Shown here: positions 1 through 7,154 of the stretch, one piece after another
Layout of the letters: every line of letters begins with the position of its first letter
Position numbering within the stretch: the stretch's first letter is position 1
NCBI GenBank assembly: GCA_016288675.1
Contig: JAEELC010000142.1
Coordinates: 1-7,739 of the forward strand
DNA from: Acholeplasmatales bacterium
GTDB lineage: Bacteria; Bacillota_I; Bacilli_A; Acholeplasmatales; Anaeroplasmataceae
DNA length: 7,739 nucleotides
Direction: 5' to 3'
Made by a program: the position numbers and the translations under genes
The notes under the pieces: model-generated
What the model was told of the DNA's origin: nothing
Database searches by the model: none
The model's input: the letters and a program-made list of their open reading frames with translations, nothing else

Positions 1-2520
1 ACGAGCTTGACGAACTTTAGCTTCATATTTAACAAGTTCACTCTTAACAAGCTTTTCATGCTCAGCAAGATAATCTGAAACATATTGAACACCAACACTT
101 AAATTAGAATTAAATGTTTGAATGTATTCGCTTTGCTTATTTAAAATACCAGTAGTGATATTTTCAAATGTTTGGCTTTCAGAGTTAAATCTAGCTTCAC
201 AAGATTTATAAGCTCTTTCACTTGACATAGCAGAAAGCATATCATCATATTCTTTACGAGCATCTCTATCTAAAGTTAAATTATCTCTAGCAATTGATTC
301 AAGATATTGATTAGCTTCAACTAATTGATTGTTTAATTCAATTAAACGATCTTGGAATTGTCTAATAGCTTGAGCTTGGCTACCAACTCTTTGAGAAATA
401 GCAATCTTCTTAGCTTCAATTTCTTTAATTTCTTCTTTAACCTTATTATATTCATCTAACGTTTCAGTAGTAGATAACTTCTTAGATTTAGATAATTGTA
501 AAGTTAAATCACTAACTTTGCTTGTTAATGAATAGAAATTAATTAAATCTTCCATTTGCTTAGCAAGACCCATTAGGTTTAGATTATTAATAGTTTGATT
601 GAAATCACGAAGGTTTTGAATTTGATTATCAATTGAATAATATTTTTGAGTTAATTCAGTTGCTTGTTGTTCGTAGTTAGCCTTTTGTTCATCAACAGCA
701 CCAGAACCAATATAACGTTGAACATTTAAGTTCATAGAACGTACTACATAACCACGATATAATAAACCATCGTTTGTAATAGCAATTTGATAATCCTTAA
801 GTTCAGATTCATTTTCACACATAATTACATTACCACATGTAAAGTTAATGTAATTTGATGCATCCTTATTCTCACTAGTCATAATAGAAGCTAGAGAGTT
901 TGGCGCATAATGATCATATTTTTGAATAGCATCAGTATTTACTAAACCAAATCCATAAGAATACTTATTCTTAATACGAGCAAATATTTGTAAAGCCGAA
1001 TCATAATACTTAGGCTCAACAATTAAGATAAATCTTTGATTACCAAGGAATGATTCAATAGTACGAGACCAATTAGAATCCTTAATATCAATAAGCTCAC
1101 AGAAAATATGAACTGAAATATCTTTATTATAAATACGCTTTAAATTTTCAGCGATTTCATTTCTTAATTCATTTAATCCTTGAGGATAGCGTAATCTATT
1201 GCTGTCAAGATTGCTACGAGCATCTCTAATAGTTTTCATTTTATCTAAGACATCAGCCTTAGTTGCATTTAAGCTACCAACTGTTTCTAGATTTTCATCA
1301 GAAATACGCTTAAATGTTGTATTTGCTGCAATAACCTTAAGCTTATTATCAGCAATCATTCTAGGATCTAGATTATTTAATTCTAGATTAGCAAATTCTT
1401 TTAAGCATGCTTCATCACTATCATCTCTTAAACGATTAACTTTATCTTTAATCTTAGAAACATTAGCTAGATATGCACTTTCTACATCACCTAAACTATT
1501 AAGTTCATTATTAGCCTTTTCAATTTGACGAGATAAATATTCGCTATTTTTAAATCCTTCGTCATTAGCTAAAGCGTCATATAAAGTATTAGCTTTATCT
1601 TGAGCTTCACCTTGAAGTCTTGTTTGTTCATTAAATTCATTATGAATAGCATCTAACTTTGCATTTTCAAGTTCAATTTGATCTTGAGTATCAATTTGTT
1701 CTTGTTCAATTTTCTTAACATCAAATAACTTCATTAAGTAAGTTAGATAATTCTTCTTTTCAATAATATCTTTAGAATTATCAACTAAAGAAGATAATTC
1801 ATTTAGCATATTAATCTTAGCTTGAATAACATTTAGTGTAGATTCTAAATCCTTATATGAGCGAATAGAATCACGGATATTAGTTACATCAATTTCTTTT
1901 TCTTCAAGAATATTTTGATAAATAAATTCTTTAACATCTGCAATAGGCTTAAATGCTAAAGCTTTAACAATCATCTTAAAGAAATCTTCATTAATAGAAC
2001 CATATAAGTTTCTATAAGCACGCTTAGCTTCTCTTAAGGAACTATAATAAGTGAATGAAGGATGAAGTTTTCTAAATTGAACTGTACCAAAAACCTTACC
2101 TTCTTGGTCCATAAACATTCCATCATCAATACCTTGATTTTCTGCACTATAGAATAAACTCTTTACAGGAGTTAATTCACCAAATGCATCCATCGCAACA
2201 CCAAGAATTAATGGTTCATTTGTTTCATCATCAATGAATTCAACGCAAATGTGACCAGAAACATCACCTTCACGTAAATATTCTTTATTTTCAATACCAA
2301 GCTTACACTTAATATAACCTCTTAAATCACGTTTACCTTTATCATTAGCTGCAAGGTTAAATTTAGTATCTCCAGCAGTAATTAAATAAGTTAAAGCGTC
2401 TAGAATAGTTGATTTACCAGAGGCGTTAGCACCTGTAAGTAAAATGTTATCTTTTACTTCAATAGTTTCATTTGATAAATAGTGCCAGTTAACAAGTCTA
2501 ATTTTAGTTAGCTTCTTCAT
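1..2520 (-). CDS. jetC: JetC, SMC-like ATPase of a Wadjet system (partial, C-terminus off left edge)
   Basis: This is the ATPase and motor subunit of a Wadjet complex, a MukB-like SMC protein that in characterised systems dimerises and extrudes DNA loops with JetA and JetB. The frame is open for 840 codons to the left edge. Residues 1 to about 205 form the N-terminal ATPase lobe: it begins MKKLTKIRLVNWHYL and has Walker A GANASGKST at 30-38. A conserved-looking stretch, FKPIADVKEFIYQNILEE, ends the lobe around residue 190-206. Residues about 215-440 are Glu/Lys/Asn/Gln-rich coiled coil. A globular hinge-like domain follows at about 444-610, opening with RYPQGL at 444-449 and closing near RYIGSGAVDEQ. 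A second coiled coil runs from 611 to the edge. The signature motif, Walker B and second half of the head are not in view; family members are usually about 1,100 residues. The ATG at 2520 overlaps the jetB end by 17 bases and has a GAGG site 9 bases upstream. A GTG at 2535 would add only five residues and is less likely. Assignment is firm from the operon and head motifs; the exact subtype is inference. Confidence 0.9.
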   Translation of the reverse strand, partial: MKKLTKIRLVNWHYLSNETIEVKDNILLTGANASGKSTILDALTYLITAGDTKFNLAANDKGKRDLRGYIKCKLGIENKEYLREGDVSGHICVEFIDDETNEPLILGVAMDAFGELTPVKSLFYSAENQGIDDGMFMDQEGKVFGTVQFRKLHPSFTYYSSLREAKRAYRNLYGSINEDFFKMIVKALAFKPIADVKEFIYQNILEEKEIDVTNIRDSIRSYKDLESTLNVIQAKINMLNELSSLVDNSKDIIEKKNYLTYLMKLFDVKKIEQEQIDTQDQIELENAKLDAIHNEFNEQTRLQGEAQDKANTLYDALANDEGFKNSEYLSRQIEKANNELNSLGDVESAYLANVSKIKDKVNRLRDDSDEACLKEFANLELNNLDPRMIADNKLKVIAANTTFKRISDENLETVGSLNATKADVLDKMKTIRDARSNLDSNRLRYPQGLNELRNEIAENLKRIYNKDISVHIFCELIDIKDSNWSRTIESFLGNQRFILIVEPKYYDSALQIFARIKNKYSYGFGLVNTDAIQKYDHYAPNSLASIMTSENKDASNYINFTCGNVIMCENESELKDYQIAITNDGLLYRGYVVRSMNLNVQRYIGSGAVDEQKANYEQQATELTQKYYSIDNQIQNLRDFNQTINNLNLMGLAKQMEDLINFYSLTSKVSDLTLQLSKSKKLSTTETLDEYNKVKEEIKEIEAKKIAISQRVGSQAQAIRQFQDRLIELNNQLVEANQYLESIARDNLTLDRDARKEYDDMLSAMSSERAYKSCEARFNSESQTFENITTGILNKQSEYIQTFNSNLSVGVQYVSDYLAEHEKLVKSELVKYEAKVRQAR

Positions 2521-3106
2521 TTGCGCTCGCCTCACTTACAATATGATTAATAGCTTGATGTACTTCATTAATGTCTTGAGTCTTAATTGCACATAATAAT
2601 GTAGGAAGTAATATAACTTTAGTATTTGCAACAAGTGCATCCTTTAGTCCAATTACTTCAATTAAATTAAGACGACGGAATAAACGAAGAGCACGAACTA
2701 AATCTGTCTTATTTATATGTTGTTTAATTTCAAGATAATTATACTTATTTTGAATATCTTCAACATTAATTACAATATTATTATTTAGAGTTGTTTCTTT
2801 TAAATTTTCGCTATATAAAATACGTAAAATTAAAAGAACAACAGTTTGATCACGGTTTAATTTTAAAATACTTGGATTAAAACTTGATACTAATTGAACA
2901 GTACCTAAATTTTGATCTACTTCTATAGAATCACCTAATAGATTAAAGAATTCTTCAAATAAAGATTTGAAGCTAACTACAAAGTAATAATTTTCCTTAT
3001 TGTCAGCCTTATCACGACAAAGGAAAGTATTAGCTAAAAGCTTATTTGCAACTTCTTTGAAAGTATTTTGCTGAGTTTGTGTTAAATTTTGATATTCATC
3101 TAGCAT
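2504..3106 (-). CDS. jetB: JetB, MukE-like winged-helix subunit of Wadjet
   Basis: A small subunit of 200 residues corresponding to MukE/MksE. In Wadjet complexes it binds the kleisin JetA and contacts DNA beside the SMC heads. The sequence has the expected layout: an N-terminal helical segment, a strand-rich part (about residues 38-75, YYFVVSFKSLFEEFF then VDQNLGTVQLVSS), a hydrophobic helix DQTVVLLILRILY at 86-98, then a second winged-helix unit with KTDLVRALRLFRRLNLIEVI at 133-152 and a wing strand TKVILLPTLLCAI at 162-174. There is no catalytic motif, signal peptide or membrane segment. It starts one base after the jetA stop, with GGAGG nine bases before the ATG inside the jetA 3' end. 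Its own 3' end carries the jetC ribosome site and start, so translation of the three genes is probably coupled. By recall it fits DUF6063 (type III) better than DUF4194 (type I), but both are divergent MukE-like families and I cannot settle this by reading. Confidence 0.85.
   Translation of the reverse strand: MLDEYQNLTQTQQNTFKEVANKLLANTFLCRDKADNKENYYFVVSFKSLFEEFFNLLGDSIEVDQNLGTVQLVSSFNPSILKLNRDQTVVLLILRILYSENLKETTLNNNIVINVEDIQNKYNYLEIKQHINKTDLVRALRLFRRLNLIEVIGLKDALVANTKVILLPTLLCAIKTQDINEVHQAINHIVSEASANEEAN
2530..2533 (-). promoter_or_regulatory. Ribosome binding site of jetC, inside jetB
   Basis: GAGG lies 9 bases before the jetC ATG, within the 3' end of jetB. It is weaker than the sites of jetA and jetB. 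Ribosomes finishing jetB may be the main source of jetC initiation. Confidence 0.6.
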
Positions 3107-3107
3107 T

Positions 3108-4556
3108 CTACTTTACCTCCCTTAAGATAAAATCATGCATTACAAATCTTTCATGATTTATCACTTTATCTAATTTGATTAAGTCAAAATTATGTTCAGA
3201 ACCATATACAAGTGCATATAGGGTCATTAAAACTATTTCTGGGCTAGAATTATATTTTATCGCATCGCTAGCTTCAAAAATACCATCATGCATATGTGCG
3301 TATAAGAAATCTCTAACAGCATCATCATTATATGGATTTTCATAAGTCTTGAAGAATTCAAGAGCTTCAGCTGTTAAATCAAATCTTGATAAATCAACTG
3401 TTTGACCTTCAATATGATCATATTTACCACGTGGTGAATATAATGTTTTTTCATTATTATAAATCTTTAGATCATTGATACTAAATAATTTATTTGTGTC
3501 ATCAATAGCTTTATCAATATGATTATCCTTATTAGAAATTTTAATATATTTAAAGATATCGTTAAGCTTACCTATTGTATTATCATCTTCTGATAATAAG
3601 AATTTAATCTTACCAATTGTAGAATCAATGTATTTTGTATTCTTTCTATCGATTTCAGTAACATAAGAATCAAGTTCATTAAATACGTCAATCATTTCAT
3701 CAATATCCTTATAAGCCTTTTTATATGCAACTTCAGTCTTAGGATATTTTGATAAGTATGTATCAGTAACCTTATACATAGCTTCATCATTAGCTTCAAT
3801 TTTTTCTAGGTTAGTAACAATTGATAAACGATATTTGTTAATATTGTCACCAGTTTTTAATTGCTTATAACCGTTATCAATTAATTCAACCTTATAATTC
3901 ATTAATTTTTCAATTAAATCATGAATATCTGTGTTATCAATAACAGTTTCAATGTAATCCTTCATACGAGAATCAAGTTTACGCAATGCACGAATTAATA
4001 ATTTAGTATTACGGAAAACTTCTTGAATAGTTAAACCATAATCACTTTCAGCGTTATTTAATAGCATATAGATAGTATGAATATATCCATTATATTCATT
4101 GGCATCTAATGGCATTAAAGCGTTATCCCAATCAGCAGGATTAAAATCAAATGTTTCAGTACGCCATGGTGCTAAATTCATAATAGCTTCAACCATAGAA
4201 ATACCTGAATCAGTAAAATTCAAAATTTCTTCATAGTCACCGGTAATATCAATATAAATCCAACCAGTTTGTTCAAAGCGTCTTAAAACGAAATATGCAA
4301 GGGATCTACTAGATTTAGAAGCTTCCTCTTCATCTTCATCAATATTATCTTCACTGTCTTCACGTGAGAATACAAGATTTCTATGATTATCTAAATACTC
4401 ACACAATTCGTCAACAACAACTTTCTTATCTATTCCTAAAATCGAACCAGTCTCATAAGTTTTGAAGGCTTCGATTAAGCAAGCTAAATACAAACGTTTG
4501 TTTTTTCCGGCAAGTAAAGTGAAAAAGTTTTCAGGTATAATGTCAAACAAGTCCAT
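3108..4556 (-). CDS. jetA: JetA, kleisin/MukF-like subunit of Wadjet
   Basis: First gene of the operon, 482 residues from the chosen start. It corresponds to MukF/MksF, the kleisin that bridges the SMC heads. The opening MDLFDIIPENFFTLLAGKNK is typical, as I recall it, of the JetA family DUF5716 found in Firmicutes Wadjet systems. Residues about 1-140 look like a winged-helix domain, with SLAYFVLRRFEQTGWIYID at about 85-103 as its recognition helix and wing. A very acidic segment at about 66-78 interrupts it. The middle (about 150-370) is helical and charged, as in the kleisin dimerisation and neck region. The C-terminus, with YNSSPEIVLMTLYALVYGSE, resembles a small C-terminal winged helix. 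I chose the ATG at 4556, not the upstream ATG at 4613, because an AAGGAG site lies about 10 bases before 4556, the family N-terminus begins there, and 4613 lies within the -35 box. The gene ends in TAG, one base before jetB. Confidence 0.88.
   Translation of the reverse strand: MDLFDIIPENFFTLLAGKNKRLYLACLIEAFKTYETGSILGIDKKVVVDELCEYLDNHRNLVFSREDSEDNIDEDEEEASKSSRSLAYFVLRRFEQTGWIYIDITGDYEEILNFTDSGISMVEAIMNLAPWRTETFDFNPADWDNALMPLDANEYNGYIHTIYMLLNNAESDYGLTIQEVFRNTKLLIRALRKLDSRMKDYIETVIDNTDIHDLIEKLMNYKVELIDNGYKQLKTGDNINKYRLSIVTNLEKIEANDEAMYKVTDTYLSKYPKTEVAYKKAYKDIDEMIDVFNELDSYVTEIDRKNTKYIDSTIGKIKFLLSEDDNTIGKLNDIFKYIKISNKDNHIDKAIDDTNKLFSINDLKIYNNEKTLYSPRGKYDHIEGQTVDLSRFDLTAEALEFFKTYENPYNDDAVRDFLYAHMHDGIFEASDAIKYNSSPEIVLMTLYALVYGSEHNFDLIKLDKVINHERFVMHDFILREVK
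3116..3120 (-). promoter_or_regulatory. Ribosome binding site of jetB, inside jetA
   Basis: GGAGG lies 9 bases before the jetB ATG and within the last codons of jetA. This placement supports translational coupling of the two subunits. Confidence 0.8.
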
Positions 4557-4565
4557 CTTTACAAC

Positions 4566-4571
4566 ACTCCT
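4566..4571 (-). promoter_or_regulatory. Ribosome binding site of jetA
   Basis: The minus-strand AAGGAG lies about 10 bases before the ATG at 4556. It is the only good Shine-Dalgarno match near either candidate start and decides in favour of 4556 over 4613. Confidence 0.8.
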
Positions 4572-4584
4572 TTTCTTAACTATT

Positions 4585-4613
4585 ATGATACCAAAATGCG
4601 ACATTTTTTTCAA
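4585..4613 (-). promoter_or_regulatory. Promoter of the jetABC operon (sigma-70/SigA type)
   Basis: On the minus strand, TTGAAA (4613-4608) and TATCAT (4590-4585) are separated by exactly 17 bases, and TGG precedes the -10, giving an extended -10 (TGnTATCAT). Transcription would start near 4578, leaving a leader of about 22 bases that holds the jetA ribosome site and little else. The match is by eye; no start site has been measured. Confidence 0.75.
4593..4607. repeat. Perfect 6-bp inverted repeat in the jet promoter spacer (possible operator)
   Basis: Arms AAAATG (4593-4598) and CATTTT (4602-4607) flank a 3-base centre. The repeat lies wholly between the -35 and -10 boxes, where a bound dimeric repressor would block RNA polymerase. 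The arms are short and AT-rich, so chance is possible, and no regulator gene is in view. Confidence 0.4.
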
Positions 4614-4616
4614 TGT

Positions 4617-4710
4617 AAAATTAGGTTGTTTTAAATTATTTTTTTATATTTTTTTATTTTTTAAATCTATCACTTTTTTTATATATTTCTTTTATAGACG
4701 TTACATCTAA
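4617..4710. other. Very AT-rich spacer upstream of the jet promoter
   Basis: Between the terminator and the jet promoter lie several runs of T on the plus strand (A-tracts for the jet operon), mainly at 4638-4662 and 4673-4680. They begin more than 20 bases upstream of the -35 box, so they are rather distal for a standard UP element. They could bend the DNA or help polymerase recruitment. I see no gene here; the small plus-strand reading frame that crosses this stretch is low-complexity Phe/Ile and lies largely antisense to jetA. Confidence 0.4.
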
Positions 4711-4741
4711 AATAAAAAAAGAAGCATAAAAATGCTTCTTT
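4711..4741 (-). terminator. Rho-independent terminator after the ABC transporter unit
   Basis: A perfect 10-bp stem (4732-4741 with 4718-4727) closes a 4-base loop and is followed, on the minus strand, by a T-rich run of seven T's then ATT. The stem takes in the last two bases of the ABC gene's TAA, so the hairpin begins at the stop codon itself. It should end transcripts entering from the right and insulate the jet operon. Confidence 0.85.
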
Positions 4742-7154
4742 ATAAATCATATTTTGCAATAATCTCACTTGGTGTTTTCTTAAGCAAGAATACACTTGGT
4801 AAGCTACCAAATAATACAAAAATTAACATCATTATAATAAAAGTAATATAAAATAATGGATTTTCATAAAATAATACTTCTTTTGTATGATTTAATGATC
4901 TTAAAATTGATTCTGATACACCAGCAATAGTACCAACAAGAATATAACCGATTGCAGATGTAAATATAGCTTCAATTAATGAATCTAAAGCAGTCCTTAA
5001 TATTAACCTAATTCTTGGTTCACCAATAGCTCTTAAAATACCAATTTCTTTAACGTGAGAAATAAGCTTTACACGTTCAGTAAAATAGATATAAACAACA
5101 AGAACCATTGATAAAATTATAACAGGAATTAAAACACTTTTTTTAGCTCCATCAGTATTAGTATTAATATCTTCAAAGAATAAATTTTCACTAGTTCTTA
5201 AATTATCATATTCAGTATTGTTAACATCATTATCAAATTTAATAATAGGTGTGTAATAATTAATAGCTCTATAACGTAATCTTAAATCGAATGCATCTTC
5301 AGAAAATACATTAGTAATACGTGAATTATAAAAACCAGAATCAGTAGCTTCTTGAGTCCAATGTAAAACACCTACAATTTTAAATCCTTCATAATACCAT
5401 TCTTCTCTTACTGAATTAATAGTGTTATTAACAACTAATATTTCTTTATTGTTTTCAGGAAGTCTTCCTGCTTCAAGATTAAAGTATTTACTTAAAATAT
5501 TTACTCCATTTCTATAAACCAAATTATAGCCATCTTCAACAGCTTTATAGTAATCATTTCCATAATAATCAAAGTCTACAACAACCTTATTAAAGAAGGT
5601 TTCATTATACATAGAATTTGTTATACCAATAATTTTTTTATGATAATAAACTCCAGGATATCTTCTTAATAAAGTGTTATCATGTGTTTCAACAATAGTT
5701 CTACCAATTAATGAATCGTAGCTCATATTTACTCTTAATAAATCAGCCACATATTTTGAAATGACAATTTCATCACTTTTTTGGAAATTATCATTTCCAT
5801 AAATTATTTTATATTCATTAAATGAATATGGAAGAAGAGTTGTTTCATATTCTTTAGATTCAATATATTTAGAATCATTATATAAAGAAATAGTTTCTTC
5901 TCCTTTTACATAAACATCTTTAACATTATTATTTTCATATAATTCATAAAGCTTTTCTCTAGTAGCTTCATTCTTATATTTAACTTTAGCATCACTTGAA
6001 CGTAGCTCATAAGTACCTTTAGCTCCATTATAGCTAGAATAATCCTTATAGCTAAATTTAAATTCAAGAATTGCAAGTACAGCGCATAATGCGCCAATCA
6101 ATAACAAAGTAAATCTAAAAAACAATATTTTTTTACTTGCATTAGAAAAATCATGAAAAGACTTCCTAATAATATTAAATATTATAGATAATTTATTTCC
6201 TTTTTTATCAATATAATTATCATTACAATATTCAATTGTTTCATCTATTTTTACATCATCTTTTTTTGAAGCTTCAAGAAGCTTAAAATTAGTATCATTT
6301 ATATTTTTAATTGGTTTATTTGATTTAATATAATATGTACCATTTAAATAAATTAAATCAATTTTTACATCTTCATTTGAATTATAAATATTAATATTAG
6401 TCTTATCATTATTAAGTTCTTGTTTATCTAAATCATGTAAAAATATATTATTTTCATTATTAGTTAAATTAGTCTTAATAGGATTTGTTTTGGAAATAAT
6501 AGCACCATCTGAAATATTATAAATATAATCACTATAATAATTAGCTAAATCCTTATTATGAGTAACTAAAAGAACTAAATTAGTTTTTGATATTTCTTTT
6601 AATATATTCATAATATTAATAGAATTTTCACTGTCTAAATTACCTGTAGGTTCATCTGCAATGATAAGCTTATTTTTCTTAATTAATGCACGAGCAATAG
6701 CTATACGCTGTTGTTGTCCTCCTGATAATGTATCTACAGTCTTTTTTCTATATTTAAACATTTTTACAGCATTTAAAGCTTCTTTAATTCTTTTATTAAC
6801 TTCTTCTTCATCTGTAATATTAATTATTTCAAGCGCAAGACGTAAATTTTCATAAACAGATAATTTATTCAATAAATAATAATTTTGGAATATATATGAA
6901 ATATGAGAATTTCTATATTCATCAATTTTTTGCATATTATATTTTTTAAAACTTTGATCATTATATGAAATTTCACCGCTATCAAATTTATCTAATCCAC
7001 CAATAACATTTAAAAGGGTTGTTTTACCAGAACCAGATTCACCAAGTAAGGTAATTAAACCTGTATCAGGAAGATTTAAACTAGTATCTTTAATAACATT
7101 TATTGAATTATTTTTATTTGAAAAAGTTTTATTTAAATTCTTAATTGTTATCAT
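4740..7154 (-). CDS. ABC transporter, fused ATPase and MacB/FtsX-type permease
   Basis: A membrane protein of 804 residues joining an ABC ATPase to an FtsX-like permease. The ATPase (about 1-220) is complete: Walker A GESGSGKT at 38-45, Q-loop Q90, signature LSGGQ at 143-147, Walker B LIIADEPTG with catalytic E168, and H-loop H199. It belongs to the MacB/LolD/BceA class. A polar, Asn/Lys-rich linker of about 120 residues (221-340) follows. Predicted membrane segments lie at about 344-364, 674-690, 725-745 and 766-788, with about 305 extracytoplasmic residues between the first two. This one-plus-three layout is that of MacB. The cytoplasmic loop has VKEIGILRAIGEPR at 701-714, a typical FtsX-family signature. 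Proteins of this class act mechanically across the membrane (peptide or toxin export, lipoprotein handling, antibiotic removal) rather than by passing substrate through the bilayer. The substrate here cannot be read from the sequence. Its ATG overlaps the stop of the upstream permease by one base, so the two probably form one transporter. No sensor kinase or response regulator is visible nearby. Confidence 0.9.
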   Translation of the reverse strand: MITIKNLNKTFSNKNNSINVIKDTSLNLPDTGLITLLGESGSGKTTLLNVIGGLDKFDSGEISYNDQSFKKYNMQKIDEYRNSHISYIFQNYYLLNKLSVYENLRLALEIINITDEEEVNKRIKEALNAVKMFKYRKKTVDTLSGGQQQRIAIARALIKKNKLIIADEPTGNLDSENSINIMNILKEISKTNLVLLVTHNKDLANYYSDYIYNISDGAIISKTNPIKTNLTNNENNIFLHDLDKQELNNDKTNINIYNSNEDVKIDLIYLNGTYYIKSNKPIKNINDTNFKLLEASKKDDVKIDETIEYCNDNYIDKKGNKLSIIFNIIRKSFHDFSNASKKILFFRFTLLLIGALCAVLAILEFKFSYKDYSSYNGAKGTYELRSSDAKVKYKNEATREKLYELYENNNVKDVYVKGEETISLYNDSKYIESKEYETTLLPYSFNEYKIIYGNDNFQKSDEIVISKYVADLLRVNMSYDSLIGRTIVETHDNTLLRRYPGVYYHKKIIGITNSMYNETFFNKVVVDFDYYGNDYYKAVEDGYNLVYRNGVNILSKYFNLEAGRLPENNKEILVVNNTINSVREEWYYEGFKIVGVLHWTQEATDSGFYNSRITNVFSEDAFDLRLRYRAINYYTPIIKFDNDVNNTEYDNLRTSENLFFEDINTNTDGAKKSVLIPVIILSMVLVVYIYFTERVKLISHVKEIGILRAIGEPRIRLILRTALDSLIEAIFTSAIGYILVGTIAGVSESILRSLNHTKEVLFYENPLFYITFIIMMLIFVLFGSLPSVFLLKKTPSEIIAKYDL

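Noticed and set aside
1199..1528. Plus-strand reading frame of 109 codons
   Set aside because: It is antisense to jetC, rich in Leu and Ser as expected from a mirrored coiled coil, and I recognise no domain or ribosome site for it.
2521..2535. GTG start for jetC at 2535
   Set aside because: It would consume the ribosome site and add five residues not expected in the family. The ATG at 2520 has correct spacing.
1..4556. Housekeeping condensin (MukBEF or SMC-ScpAB)
   Set aside because: The order kleisin, MukE-like, SMC-like, the JetA-type N-terminus and the JetC head motifs fit Wadjet better. A Firmicutes housekeeping SMC would not be encoded with a MukE-like partner.
4601..4616. Second inverted repeat ACATT-6-AATGT around the -35 box
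   Set aside because: Five-base AT-rich arms with a 6-base loop are expected by chance here, and it overlaps the better-placed spacer repeat.
4462..4710. Plus-strand reading frame of 82 codons
   Set aside because: It runs antisense over the jetA start, then through the T-tracts, giving low-complexity Phe/Ile sequence.
5906..6097. Minus-strand reading frame of 63 codons
   Set aside because: It is an alternative frame inside the ABC fusion gene, which has full domain support.
6661..6855. Plus-strand reading frame of 64 codons
   Set aside because: It is antisense to the conserved Walker B and signature region of the ABC ATPase.
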